A stretch of 64,000 nt of DNA from Hyphomicrobiaceae bacterium (GCA_022842785.1 JALHOW010000005.1:1-64000), one strand, 5' to 3'; positions 45,677 through 55,330 are shown, numbered from the stretch's first letter. Numbers and translations: made by a program. Notes: a model not told the origin generated them from the letters alone.

Positions 45677-47263
45677 TTACTGCTCGCTCACGCTCGTCGC
45701 GATCGTGTACTCGTCGGTCCGCGGCGTGTAGCTCAGCCCTTTGCGCGTCGCCCAGGTATTGAGCTGATAGTGGCTGACGATCACGCCAACGTCCTCGATG
45801 GCGACTTCGCTGGCCTTGGCGAGGAGTTCGCCGCGCTTGGCGTCATCCACCGTGGCGAGCGCCTGATCGATTACCTTATCGAGCTCGGGATTGGAGTAGC
45901 GACCGCGGTTGGCCGTACCCATGCCCTTGACCTTGTCGAAGGTGGCGACCAGCGACTTCAGCGGCGATGATACTTCGCCCGTACCGGCACCCCAGCCCAC
46001 AAGGATGAAGCTGAACTCGGGATTGCCGCCAGCACCCGCCGACGCACGATTGAAGAAGACTGCCGGCGGCATGGTTTCGACCTTGGTCTCCACGCCGATG
46101 CGCGTGAACATCTGCGCCACGGCCTCGGCCATGCGCGCATCATTGATGTAGCGGCCATTCGGGCTGTGCAGCGTCAACTTGAAGCCGTTCGGAAAGCCGG
46201 CTTCCGCGAGCAGCTTCTTGGCGCCATCGGGATCGAAAGCCTCGGGCTTCAGCTTCTTGGAGACGCCAAAGAACCCGTCGGCCAGGAACTGCGAAGCCGG
46301 CACAGCGGCCTTCTCCATCAGGCGATCGACGATCGCCGGACGGTTGATCGCCTTGGAGAGCGCCTTGCGGACGCGAACATCCTTGAGCGGATTCTTGATC
46401 TTCGAGCCATCGTTCGCCGTGATGAACGGCGACTCGTCGCGCCACTGGTCCATGTGGAAGAAGATGACGCGGTTCGACAGACCCTGCCCCAACGAGACCT
46501 TCGCATCACCCTGGAGACGCGCGATGTCCGTGGTCGGCACCTCCTCGATGACGTCGACGTCGCCCGCGAGCAGCGCGGCAACGCGAGCCGGACCGGTCTT
46601 GATCGGCCGGATGGTCACCTTCGCCCACTTGGGCTTGCCGCCCCAATAGTCGTCATTGCGCACGACGACGTAGCGGTCACCCTTCACGAACTCGGAGAAT
46701 TTGAACGGGCCCGTACCGATCGCGGCCTTGCCGGAATTGAAGTCGTCGGTCTTGGCGCCGGTCGCTGCCTTCTTGGAGATGATGGCGATCGTCGCCATGT
46801 CGTTCGGCATGAGCGGATAGGGCTCTTTCGTCGTCACGCGAACCGTATGATCGTCGACCTTGCTGAAGGTCTTGCCGCGGACGTAGAGCGCGAAGCTGCC
46901 CGGGCTGTTCTCGACGTTCGGCGCGCGCTCCATCGAGAAGATGACGTCGTCGGCCGTGAATGGCGAGCCGTCATGCCACTTCACGCCCGTGCGCAGCTTG
47001 AACTCCCAGGTATTTTCGTCGATCGTCTTCCAGCTCGTCGCGAGGCCCGGAATCGGCGTCTGCTTCTCATCGAAGTGCACCAGCCGCTCGTAGACGTGCG
47101 ACGTCAGCGCGTTGTTCGGCGTCAGGTTGTGGAAATGCGGGTCCATCGCCGACGGCTCGGCGGAGAGCGCCATCCTCAGATCCTTGGCGATTGCCGAGGG
47201 CGCTGCAGCCAGGGCCAGACCCGCTGCAACAACGGCAGCGAGAACCGACTTGGAAAACGTCAT
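45677..47263 (-). CDS. ABC transporter substrate-binding protein, family 5 (SBP_bac_5)
   Basis: 528 residues. Signal peptide SVLAAVVAAGLALAAAPSAIA with cleavage expected after AIA. The mature protein starts KDLRMALSAEPSAMDPHFHN and has HVYERLVHFDE, KWHDGSPFTADDVIFSMER (the family signature) and later VTIRPI, all typical of peptide-, nickel- and opine-type binding proteins. GGAGGAA stands before the ATG. First gene of the transporter operon. Substrate could be a di- or oligopeptide or another small ligand; the family is too broad to say. Confidence 0.94.
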   Translation of the reverse strand: MTFSKSVLAAVVAAGLALAAAPSAIAKDLRMALSAEPSAMDPHFHNLTPNNALTSHVYERLVHFDEKQTPIPGLATSWKTIDENTWEFKLRTGVKWHDGSPFTADDVIFSMERAPNVENSPGSFALYVRGKTFSKVDDHTVRVTTKEPYPLMPNDMATIAIISKKAATGAKTDDFNSGKAAIGTGPFKFSEFVKGDRYVVVRNDDYWGGKPKWAKVTIRPIKTGPARVAALLAGDVDVIEEVPTTDIARLQGDAKVSLGQGLSNRVIFFHMDQWRDESPFITANDGSKIKNPLKDVRVRKALSKAINRPAIVDRLMEKAAVPASQFLADGFFGVSKKLKPEAFDPDGAKKLLAEAGFPNGFKLTLHSPNGRYINDARMAEAVAQMFTRIGVETKVETMPPAVFFNRASAGAGGNPEFSFILVGWGAGTGEVSSPLKSLVATFDKVKGMGTANRGRYSNPELDKVIDQALATVDDAKRGELLAKASEVAIEDVGVIVSHYQLNTWATRKGLSYTPRTDEYTIATSVSEQ

Positions 47264-47283
47264 TCGGGAGTTCCTCCATTATC

Positions 47284-47305
47284 AGGGGACATTCGGCGGT
47301 CCCCT
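47284..47305 (-). promoter_or_regulatory. Leader hairpin upstream of the binding-protein gene
   Basis: Arms AGGGGAC and GTCCCCT pair over 7 bases around a 8-base loop, about 20 bases before the start codon and just outside its ribosome-binding site. It may stabilise the transcript or affect translation. Weak evidence. Confidence 0.3.
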
Positions 47306-47423
47306 TCTGGGCGGCACATACAGCAACACCGGGCGGGCCAGCCAGCCCGTCCGGTCATGCCGCTACCGTAAACACAAGATCAGCCACTGCCAAGCAGATC
47401 GGGCGCTGTAGCGCCCGCGGATG

Positions 47424-48086
47424 CTACCAGGTCCGGCGTGACCCGACATCGATGTGGAAGAAGCCGCGCCGATAGAACTTCAGTCCGCCGACCGACGCGT
47501 GGCTGCGCAGGAATGCATGCACGCCACGAGCACCGCTACCATGGACTCGGAAGTCGACGGCATTGCCGGAGAGGTGATGCGAGTGACGCGCACCGCCAAC
47601 CCGAGCGTTATGACGGCGAGCGCGGCAGGTGGAGTTGACCGTCACCGGGCCAAACCTGCTCGCGACCTCATAGACGACAGACCGGAGGCGCGCATTCAGG
47701 CATCCCGAACTCGCGACCCACTTCACACCGCGCCCGGCGAGACTGGTGCCGACCTCTGGTTTCGGCTCATAGCTTCCACCGAGGCTCGCGACCTGGACGC
47801 CGCGCTTCCGCTTGGTGCCGGCCATCTTCCTCGTTTTCTTCCCGCCGCTCGAAATACGACGGCTGCCGCCTGTGAGACTCTCGCGCGAACGCTCTGTCCT
47901 GCCGGCGCCAAGGCCCATGCGCCGTGCCGGTTTGCGGGTTTGCTCCGACGCAAATGACGTGGACAGCCATTCACCGACGTTCTGCGCCTGTGCGCTGCCG
48001 GAAGTCAGCACCGCCACGGCGGCGCCGAGCACAATCGTACCTGTGACCGCCGCTGTCCGGCAGCAGCAATTGATGAACGAGCGCAT
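47424..48086 (-). CDS. Exported M15-family (Peptidase_M15_3) peptidoglycan peptidase-like protein
   Basis: 220 residues from the ATG at 48086, with GGGGAG about ten bases upstream and a signal peptide (AAVTGTIVLGAAVAVLTSGSAQA). The open frame reaches back to 48305, but those residues are not signal-like. A basic linker (RRMGLGAGR, KKTRKMAGTKRKR) leads to the C-terminal domain. The zinc site is SHHLSGNAVDF, with FFHIDVG closing it. NSTCRARRHNARVGGARHSH is the family signature. These enzymes trim cell-wall peptides. A GGGCGC/GCGCCC hairpin lies just after the stop, without a T run. Confidence 0.9.
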   Translation of the reverse strand: MRSFINCCCRTAAVTGTIVLGAAVAVLTSGSAQAQNVGEWLSTSFASEQTRKPARRMGLGAGRTERSRESLTGGSRRISSGGKKTRKMAGTKRKRGVQVASLGGSYEPKPEVGTSLAGRGVKWVASSGCLNARLRSVVYEVASRFGPVTVNSTCRARRHNARVGGARHSHHLSGNAVDFRVHGSGARGVHAFLRSHASVGGLKFYRRGFFHIDVGSRRTW

Positions 48087-48241
48087 ACTCTGCGTACTCC
48101 CCTTATGCCGGAGCACGGCCCGAGCGGCCGTGTCCGCGTGTGTGCAGCCCCCGCCGACAGCACAAGGGGTAGGTGCAATTACCGAGCCTGTTAAGCTATT
48201 GTTTAGGTTGATGGTTAACCCGCGATAGCACCGTATCGAGA

Positions 48242-49570
48242 CTAATCGCCCTCGTGAAAGCGCACCGGCTCCCCTACGGCGGGGGTCAGGATCTCCCCGT
48301 CCCACATGACCGGGTTACCCCTCACGAAGGTGCCGACCGGCCACCCACGCACACTGCCGCCGTCGTAGGGCGTCCAGCCGGCGCGCGACTTTATCCAATC
48401 GTTGGTGATGGTCATGGTGCGCTTCAAATCGACCACCGTCAGGTCGGCGTCATAACCGACCGCGATGCGGCCCTTGCCCACGATCCCGAAGAGCCGCGCC
48501 GGGCCGTGGCTCGTCAGATCGACGAAACGTTGCAGCGTCAATCGGCCGGCATTCACGTGGTCCAGCATGACCGGCACCAGCGTCTGCACCCCGGTCATGC
48601 CCGAGTGGCTTTCGGGATACGGGTGGTCCTTCTCCTCCCGCGTGTGGGGCGCATGGTCCGAACCGAGGACGTCGACCGTGCCGTCGGCAATGCCGGCCCA
48701 GAGCGCCTGGAGATGACGCCCATCACGCACCGGCGGGTTCATCTGGGCGAAGGTGCCGAGCCGCTCGTAGCAGTCCGGCGCCATGAGCGTCAGATGATGC
48801 GGGGTGACCTCGACACTGGCCCAGGCCTTGTGTTCGCCGAGGTAGGCCATCTCCTCCGCCGTCGAGACATGCAGCACGTGGACTCGCTTGCGGTAACGCT
48901 CGGCGAGGCGGACCAGACGGTCCGTGGCCATCATGGCCGCGATCTCGTCCCGCCACACGGGATGCGACGAGGGATCGTTCGGCCGGCGCAAGCCTGCCCG
49001 CTCCCTGAGCCGCGCCTCGTCCTCGGCATGGAATGCCGCCCGGCGTGAAATCGCCGCGATCACCCGCTCGAGGGTCGCCTCGTCCTCGATCAGCAGGTCC
49101 CCGGTCGACGCGCCCATGAATACCTTGATGCCGGCGGAAGCCTCGAGGTGCTCAAGATGTGGAATGTCGCCGACGTTCTCCCGTGTCCCACCGACGAAAA
49201 AGGCAAAGTCGCAGTTCATCCGACCGCGCGCCCGCGAAACCTTGTCGGCGAGCGTCTCCTCGGTCGTCGTCAGCGGCTTGGTGTTCGGCATCTCGAAGAC
49301 CGCCGTGACACCGCCGGCGACAGCCGCGAGGCTGCCCGACGCTAGGTCCTCCTTGTGCTCGAGCCCCGGCTCGCGGAAATGCACCTGCGTGTCGATCACG
49401 CCGGGGAGAACGTGCAGATCCTTGGCGTCGATGATCTCCGCTGCCCGTGCCCCGGAAAGATCGCCGATGCCCGCGATCCGTCCGCCGACGATGCCGATGT
49501 CGCGGACACCTTCGCCGTCGTGATTGACGACCGTTCCCCCCTTGAGGATAAGGTCGAAGTGATCTGCCAT
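48242..49570 (-). CDS. pyrC: Class I dihydroorotase-family amidohydrolase
   Basis: 442 residues. GGAGGG lies before the ATG. The dihydroorotase pattern is clear: VLPGVIDTQVHFREPGLEHKED, FEMPNTKPLTT, IKVFMGASTG with the carbamylated lysine position, FHAEDE, VHVLHVST and LGSDHAPHTREEK. It catalyses the third step of pyrimidine synthesis. One oddity: the HxH metal motif after the first strand reads Q-V-H, with Gln in place of the first His. Length is normal. It is divergent from the ygfZ operon across 135 bases, as in many Hyphomicrobiales. Confidence 0.9.
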   Translation of the reverse strand: MADHFDLILKGGTVVNHDGEGVRDIGIVGGRIAGIGDLSGARAAEIIDAKDLHVLPGVIDTQVHFREPGLEHKEDLASGSLAAVAGGVTAVFEMPNTKPLTTTEETLADKVSRARGRMNCDFAFFVGGTRENVGDIPHLEHLEASAGIKVFMGASTGDLLIEDEATLERVIAAISRRAAFHAEDEARLRERAGLRRPNDPSSHPVWRDEIAAMMATDRLVRLAERYRKRVHVLHVSTAEEMAYLGEHKAWASVEVTPHHLTLMAPDCYERLGTFAQMNPPVRDGRHLQALWAGIADGTVDVLGSDHAPHTREEKDHPYPESHSGMTGVQTLVPVMLDHVNAGRLTLQRFVDLTSHGPARLFGIVGKGRIAVGYDADLTVVDLKRTMTITNDWIKSRAGWTPYDGGSVRGWPVGTFVRGNPVMWDGEILTPAVGEPVRFHEGD

Positions 49571-49705
49571 GCCGCCCTCCAGTCATCACACTGGCTGCGC
49601 CGCCGCACGCGGCTTGCCGCCCGGCGCGAAATACCCCAGATGTGAGGGGCGCGCCAGCCGCCCGATACGCCGTGCTGGGCCGTGCCGCGCAGGAGTACGG
49701 AAGAA

Positions 49706-50584
49706 ATGAGCACCACTGTTGTCGCGCTGCTTGCCGATCGCGGCGTCGTGTCGCTCTCGGGGGCCGACGCCGTCGACTTCCTCGACAATATCGCCACGAA
49801 CGATCTTTCGAGCGTGCCGAAGGGCGAAGCGCGCTTTGCCGGCCTCCTGACACCGCAAGGCAAGATCCTCTTCGAGTTCTTCGCGCTCCGGACCGAGGAT
49901 GGCTGGCTGCTCGAGACGCGCGCCGATCGCGTGGCCGATCTGATCAAGCGGCTGACCCTGTACAAGCTGCGCGCGAAGGTCACGATTGCAGACGTTTCCG
50001 CCGACTATGGCGTCGCCGTTGCCTGGGGACCGGGGAAGCCCGTTGTCGATGGCGGGCGGTTGTATGCGGATCCACGCCACGGCGACCTCGGCTGGCGCAT
50101 CCTCGCCCCGCGCGGCGATCTCGCAGGCCTCTCCGGCGAAGCCGTTCCCGAAAGCCGCTACCACGAGCGCCGGGTCGAACTCGGCGTCGCCGAGGGCGGA
50201 TACGACTACGTACTCGGTGATACGTTCCCGCATGAAGCCAACTACGATCGGCAGCACGGCGTGTCCTTCATCAAGGGATGCTTCGTCGGCCAGGAGGTGG
50301 TGGCGCGCATGCAGAACAAGTCGGTCGTACGCAAACGCGTGACGCTCGTCACGGGTACGGAGCCGCTGCAAACCGGTGCCGAAATCCGGGTCGGTGCCGC
50401 CGTCATCGGCACGCTCGGTACGGTCGCTGGTCCTCATGGCCTCGCCTTGCTGCGGCTCGACCGCGCAGTCGAAACCGCCGACAAGGGCGAGCCCCTGGTC
50501 GCCGGCACCAGCACGATCATCGTCGATACGGGCGCGCTCGATCGCTACCGGGCGAGCGTCGCAGCAAAGGCATCCGCGCCATGA
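49706..50584 (+). CDS. ygfZ: YgfZ/GcvT-fold folate-binding protein
   Basis: 292 residues from the ATG at 49706. Starts in the GcvT fold (VVALLADRGVVSLSGADAVDFL) and carries the diagnostic KGCFVGQE near residue 189, the KGCYxGQE motif whose Cys is needed for repair of iron-sulfur enzymes such as MiaB in E. coli YgfZ. Its stop overlaps the tag start (ATGA), starting a three-gene coupled operon ygfZ-tag-HD. Confidence 0.93.
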   Translation: MSTTVVALLADRGVVSLSGADAVDFLDNIATNDLSSVPKGEARFAGLLTPQGKILFEFFALRTEDGWLLETRADRVADLIKRLTLYKLRAKVTIADVSADYGVAVAWGPGKPVVDGGRLYADPRHGDLGWRILAPRGDLAGLSGEAVPESRYHERRVELGVAEGGYDYVLGDTFPHEANYDRQHGVSFIKGCFVGQEVVARMQNKSVVRKRVTLVTGTEPLQTGAEIRVGAAVIGTLGTVAGPHGLALLRLDRAVETADKGEPLVAGTSTIIVDTGALDRYRASVAAKASAP

Positions 50585-51189
50585 CGAAGGCAGAGGTCAT
50601 CCGTTGCGGCTGGGCCGGCATTACCGATGCCGAATACACCCGCTACCACGACGAAGAGTGGGGCGTTCCCAGGTCCGACGACAAGGCGCTCTTCGAGAAG
50701 CTCATTCTCGAAGGCTTTCAAGCCGGCTTGTCATGGATCACCATTCTCAGGAAGCGCGAGAACTTCCGCACGGCCTTCCACGGCTTCGATGCCGAACGCG
50801 TTGCACGCTACAGCGCCCGCGATATCGAGCGGCTCATGAGCGACGCCGGGATTGTTCGCAACAAAGCGAAGATCGAGGCGACGATCGAGAACGCACAGGC
50901 TTACCTGCGGCTCAAGGAGCGCACGAGCCTCGGCAAATTCCTCTGGGAGTTCCTCGACGGCAAGCCGGTGATCCACGAGCGGCGCACCATGCGCGACATC
51001 CCGCCCGAAACGCCCCAGTCCAAAGCGATCTCGAAGGCGCTCAAGAAGGAGGGCTTCCGCTTCGTCGGCCCGACGACGGTCTATGCGTTCATGCAATCCA
51101 CGGGCTTCGTCAACGACCACATTGTCGATTGCCACCGGCACGCGCCATGTGCGGCGCTGCAGCGCAAGTTCAAGGCACCCAAGACATGA
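50581..51189 (+). CDS. tag: DNA-3-methyladenine glycosylase I
   Basis: 202 residues from the ATG at 50581, overlapping the ygfZ stop. The zinc ligands of Tag are visible: C9 in RCGWAG, H23 in RYHDEEWG, and the late His and Cys in NDHIVDCHRH. FQAGLSWITILRKRENFR forms the base-binding helix region, including the Glu/Trp of the catalytic pocket. It removes 3-methyladenine from DNA by flipping the base out. Constitutive in E. coli. Confidence 0.95.
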   Translation: MTKAEVIRCGWAGITDAEYTRYHDEEWGVPRSDDKALFEKLILEGFQAGLSWITILRKRENFRTAFHGFDAERVARYSARDIERLMSDAGIVRNKAKIEATIENAQAYLRLKERTSLGKFLWEFLDGKPVIHERRTMRDIPPETPQSKAISKALKKEGFRFVGPTTVYAFMQSTGFVNDHIVDCHRHAPCAALQRKFKAPKT

Positions 51190-51800
51190 GCGGCACGACC
51201 CACGACGGAAAGTCGCGCGCCTGGCAACGGATGCTGTCGGGCCGCCGCCTCGATCTGCTCGCGCCATCGCCCGACGACATCGCCATCGAGGACATCGCGC
51301 ACGGCCTCGCGCGCGTGGCGCGATGGAATGGTCAGACACGCGGCGATCATGCCTTCTCCGTCGCGGAGCATACCGTGCTCGTGGACGACATTGCCGGCAC
51401 GCTCAATCCGCAATGGGATAACCGATGGCGTCTCGCCGCACTGCTCCACGACGCGCCTGAGTACGTGATCGGCGACCTCATCAGTCCCTTCAAGGCCGCC
51501 ATCGGCTTCGACTACAAGACCATCGAAAATCGCCTGCTGGAAGCGATCCATCTGCGCTTTGGTCTTCCCGCGTCATTGCCTGCAGAGATCACAGCCGCCA
51601 TCAAGCACGCCGATCGCATCGCCGCGTATTACGAAGCAACCCTGCTCGCCGGCTTCTCGACGGAGGAGGCCGATCGGTACTTCGGCATCCCCGCCATTCC
51701 ACCCAGCCTCGAAGCACTGCTCTCGCGCCTTGAGCCATCGCCAGTGGCGGCGGCTCAGGCGGCATTCCTCTCGCGCTTCAGGACGCTTAGCGGCCCCTGA
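51186..51800 (+). CDS. HD-domain (YfbR-like) metal-dependent phosphohydrolase
   Basis: 204 residues from the ATG at 51186, overlapping the tag stop. Metal ligands of the HD fold: H in DHAFSVAEH, the HD pair in LLHDAPEYVIGDLISPFK and a late D in IKHADRIAAYYE. The order resembles YfbR 5'-nucleotidases and related proteins; substrate is not certain. Last gene of the ygfZ-tag operon. Its end overlaps the end of the enoyl-CoA hydratase-like gene on the other strand by 14 bases. Confidence 0.9.
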   Translation: MSGTTHDGKSRAWQRMLSGRRLDLLAPSPDDIAIEDIAHGLARVARWNGQTRGDHAFSVAEHTVLVDDIAGTLNPQWDNRWRLAALLHDAPEYVIGDLISPFKAAIGFDYKTIENRLLEAIHLRFGLPASLPAEITAAIKHADRIAAYYEATLLAGFSTEEADRYFGIPAIPPSLEALLSRLEPSPVAAAQAAFLSRFRTLSGP

Positions 51801-52584
51801 ACTGCGGCTTGCGCTTCTCCATGAACGCGCGCCGGCCCTCGGCATAATCCTCACTCTCGAAGCAAGCCTCGACGAACTGGTCGAGGCGGGCGAGATCGGG
51901 ATTTTCCGGATTGTCGAAGAGTTCGTCGATGGACTCCTTGGCAGCCCTGATGGAGAGCGGCGCATTGATCGCCATCTCCTCCGCCACCTTCCGCGTTGCA
52001 GCTTCCAGCTCGGCGGACGGCACGACGGTGTTCACCATGCCCATGGCAAGCGCATCGGCCGCTGAATATCGCCTGGCGGTGAAGAGCATCTCCTTGGCCT
52101 TCGCCGCCGACATCACGGCCAGCATGGGCCTGATCCAGCGCGGGTTGTAGCCGATCGACAGCTTGGCTGCCGGAATGGAGAAGATCGCGTCGTCGGACGC
52201 CCAGCGCATGTCGCAGCAGATGGCGAGTTCACAGCCGCCACCGAAGCAGTAGCCGTGCACCATGGCGATAGTGGGCTTGCTCGCACGCCCGACCGCCTCG
52301 AAGGCCTCGTGGTTGATCTCGTCGTAGCGGCGCGCTTCGGCGCCCGTGCGGTTACCCTCGAACTCGGAGATGTCGGCACCGGCGGAGAAGGCCTTGGTAC
52401 CGGCCCCGCGGAGCACGATCACGCGCACGTCGGGATTGGCCTCCGCCTCGCGGATGTGCCGCGGCAGCGCCTCCCACATATCCCGTGTATAGGCATTGAG
52501 ACGCGCGGGGTTGTCGGCGATGATCGTGCAGATGCCGCCCTCGATCCGTGTGCGCAGCGTCGGGGGCGATGTCTCGGTCGGCAT
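51787..52584 (-). CDS. Enoyl-CoA hydratase/isomerase family protein
   Basis: 265 residues from the ATG at 52584, CAGGAG six bases upstream; a longer frame exists. Crotonase fold: FSAGADISEFEG forms the first oxyanion-hole loop and GYCFGGGCELAICCD carries the first catalytic-glutamate position. In the second active-site loop, IPAAKLSIGYNPRW, the second Glu of classic hydratases is Ala. So the chemistry may be isomerase, hydrolase or lyase, not simple hydration. Divergent from the YfhO-like gene. Confidence 0.9.
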   Translation of the reverse strand: MPTETSPPTLRTRIEGGICTIIADNPARLNAYTRDMWEALPRHIREAEANPDVRVIVLRGAGTKAFSAGADISEFEGNRTGAEARRYDEINHEAFEAVGRASKPTIAMVHGYCFGGGCELAICCDMRWASDDAIFSIPAAKLSIGYNPRWIRPMLAVMSAAKAKEMLFTARRYSAADALAMGMVNTVVPSAELEAATRKVAEEMAINAPLSIRAAKESIDELFDNPENPDLARLDQFVEACFESEDYAEGRRAFMEKRKPQFRGR

Positions 52585-52736
52585 GTCGGCTCCTGAGCGT
52601 TTCTCGTTTTCCGGCGGCACTCTAACCGCATTCTTGGTGGGGCACGCCACTGCCTTACGGCATGGCAACCCCTCTTTGACGGCAACACCGCGAGGACCCG
52701 GGCGGACCGAGATGTTCACCAGGGCGAAGAGCTCGA

Positions 52737-55166
52737 TTGCCAAGAATCGTCTTTCTGCCTAGTTTTCAGGCTCTGACTTCCCGCCCTTTGCTCCGCTGCC
52801 TGCGGTCTAATCCCGTGTCCCAATATTCGGCGACGTCCGGCTACCGGGTTGCTGCGCTCGCACTGGCTGCGGGCTGGCTCGTGCTTTGCGCGCCTTGGCT
52901 CTTCGGCAATGTCGCCATACCCTACGACGCCAAGGCGCACTTCCAGGCGCAGGTCCAGTTCCTGGCTAATGCGCTCCACACCGGCCAGTCACCGTTCTGG
53001 AACCCGCACATCTTTGCAGGCTCGCCGCAGATCGCGGACCCGCAGAGCCTCGTGCTCTCGCCGGCCGTGCTGATCGCGCTTCTGGATCGCTCGCCGAGCT
53101 TCCGGCTTGTCGACGGCTACACGTTCGGCCTGCTCGCCCTCGGCGGCTTCTCGATCATGTTCTTCTTCCGCGATCGCGGCTGGCACCCCGCGGGCGCGAT
53201 CGTCGCCGCGCTGGCGTTCGCCTTCGGAGCCTCGGCCGCATGGCGCGTGCAGCATGTCGGACAGGTCCAGTCCTTCGCCTTCTTTGCGGTCGCGCTCTGG
53301 CTTCTGGCGCGGACCATCGACCGCCGATCGACCCGCTGGGGTATCGGCGCCGGCGTGGCCATGGGCTTGATGATCGTCGAGCCGGATCAGGTCGCCTACC
53401 TCGCCGGGCTCGTTCTCGTTGGATACGTGCTCAATCACTGGCTTGATGGAGACGGGCGCGCGGAACGCTTCAAAGCGAGCCTGCGCCCGCTGATGGCTGC
53501 AGGCATTACGTGCGTCGTCCTTTCGGCGCTCCCGCTCCTCCTGACGGTCCTGTTCGTCCTCTCGTCGAGCCGGCCGAGTATTCCATTTGCCGAAGCCACG
53601 CGCGGCTCACTCCATCCGGCCTCGCTGCTCACGCTCGTCTTTGCCGATCTCTACGGCGCCTTCGACAAGGCCGTCGAATATTGGGGGCCCTTCAGCTGGA
53701 CGTGGGATCCCAATGAGGTCACGCTCTCGCAGAACATGAGCCAGCTCTATATCGGCGCCCTGCCGATTGCCCTGCTGGCTGGCCTCGGCTTTTCCCGGCG
53801 CCTGCTGCTAACGCGCGAGATCCGCTTTTTCTCGATCGCCGCCGTACTGATGACCCTTTACGCGCTTGGTTCGAACACGCCGGTCTTCAGGCTATTCTAC
53901 GAGGCGCTCCCGGGAGTTGCGCTCTTCCGTAGGCCGGCGGACGCGACGTTCCTCGTCGGTGGGCTGCTGGCGATCCTCAGCGGCTATCTCGTGCACCGCT
54001 GGATGACGAATACGGCGCTCGCCGAACCGGCACACCCGCGCCTGCGCCTCAAGGTGTCGCTGCTCCTCCTGCTTGCGGCTGCGGCGGTCGCGGTGGCCCT
54101 TTCGCAAAACCGGCTCGACGTCGCCATTCGCCCCATGGCGATCAGCTTCACCTGGATCGCGGCCAGCGTCGGCATCCTCCTGCTGGTGACGCGCATCAGC
54201 GATCGCACGTCGTGGGTGGTCGTCCCGGCACTCGCGGCGATCCTCACGGCTGACCTCGCCCTCAACAATGGCCCGAACGAGTCGACCGCGCTTCCGACCG
54301 AAAACTTCGCGATGCTCAATCCGGACACGCCGGGCGAGACCATCCGCATCATCAAGAGCCTTGCCCAGCAGCCACCCGGCTCAGCACGACGCGATCGCGT
54401 GGAGCTTGCCGGCCTCGGCTTCGAATGGCCGAATACGGCCATGGTCCACGGCTTCGACCACACGCTCGGCTACAATCCGCTGCGCCTCGCCGACTTCACC
54501 CGGGCCGTCGGCGCCGAGGACTCGATCATCGGCCCGAACCAACGCCGCTTCACGCCGCTCTTTCCGTCGTACCGCTGCCGCCTCGCCAACCTGCTGGGGC
54601 TCCGCTACATCGTCTCACCTGTGCCCATCGACCGGATCGACCGCACGGCCAAGCCGACGGACCTGCGCTTCATGGCGCGGACACCCGACGGCTACATCTA
54701 CGAGAATACCGAGGCGCTGCCGCGGGTCCTCTTCGTGCGGAACTGGCAGATTGCCGACTTCGCACGGATCATGCGCGACGGCAAATGGCCCGCCGCAGAC
54801 CCACGCACGACCGTCCTGCTCGACAAGCGGCCGAGCCTGCCCGCACCCCTGACGTTCGAGCCGCCATGGATTCTCGAGGCGCCTACAGTCCGCATCATCC
54901 GCTACGAGAACACTGTCATAGATATCGAGGTCGAGACCACCGAGCCGGGCTTCGTGGTACTCAACGATGTCTGGCATCCATGGTGGTTTGCGACGGTCGA
55001 TGGACATGCCGCGCCGATCCTCAAAGCGAATGTGCTCTTCCGGGCCATAGCTGTCGGCTCCGGCGGGCACACCATCCGCTTCCAGTTCGCGCCGGTCGCC
55101 GGCGCGCTCCAGGAGCTTCGCTCGAAGCTCAGCGTGTACCGGGCAAATAGTGCGACGTCGAATTAA
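52737..55166 (+). CDS. YfhO-like polytopic membrane protein
   Basis: Up to 809 residues. A TTG start at 52737 has GAAGAG about six bases upstream; a GTG at 52815 would remove 26 residues and leave the first helix (VAALALAAGWLVLCAPWLF) intact. About 12 helices fill the first 490 residues, with the loop YDAKAHFQAQVQFL and PFWNPHIFAGSPQIADPQ typical of the YfhO family (GT-C fold, thought to use polyprenyl-phosphate sugars). The last 270 residues are mostly outside the membrane, with a C-terminal jelly-roll-like end FVVLNDVWHPWWFATVDG. Members glycosylate lipoteichoic acid in Bacillus; the target here is unknown. Confidence 0.85.
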   Translation: MPRIVFLPSFQALTSRPLLRCLRSNPVSQYSATSGYRVAALALAAGWLVLCAPWLFGNVAIPYDAKAHFQAQVQFLANALHTGQSPFWNPHIFAGSPQIADPQSLVLSPAVLIALLDRSPSFRLVDGYTFGLLALGGFSIMFFFRDRGWHPAGAIVAALAFAFGASAAWRVQHVGQVQSFAFFAVALWLLARTIDRRSTRWGIGAGVAMGLMIVEPDQVAYLAGLVLVGYVLNHWLDGDGRAERFKASLRPLMAAGITCVVLSALPLLLTVLFVLSSSRPSIPFAEATRGSLHPASLLTLVFADLYGAFDKAVEYWGPFSWTWDPNEVTLSQNMSQLYIGALPIALLAGLGFSRRLLLTREIRFFSIAAVLMTLYALGSNTPVFRLFYEALPGVALFRRPADATFLVGGLLAILSGYLVHRWMTNTALAEPAHPRLRLKVSLLLLLAAAAVAVALSQNRLDVAIRPMAISFTWIAASVGILLLVTRISDRTSWVVVPALAAILTADLALNNGPNESTALPTENFAMLNPDTPGETIRIIKSLAQQPPGSARRDRVELAGLGFEWPNTAMVHGFDHTLGYNPLRLADFTRAVGAEDSIIGPNQRRFTPLFPSYRCRLANLLGLRYIVSPVPIDRIDRTAKPTDLRFMARTPDGYIYENTEALPRVLFVRNWQIADFARIMRDGKWPAADPRTTVLLDKRPSLPAPLTFEPPWILEAPTVRIIRYENTVIDIEVETTEPGFVVLNDVWHPWWFATVDGHAAPILKANVLFRAIAVGSGGHTIRFQFAPVAGALQELRSKLSVYRANSATSN

Positions 55167-55330
55167 TCCGGCGCGGCCCCGCTTATTCCAACATGCGAAA
55201 TGCAATGCGCTTTCCCGTTTAGAGCCAATGGGTAGACGCCGTTGGAACAAGAGGTCTAGGATGGCCCCGTCCGAATAACGTCGGTGGGCGCCGTGGCGAA
55301 ACGCCGACATAAGGGGAGGAGCAGGGACGC

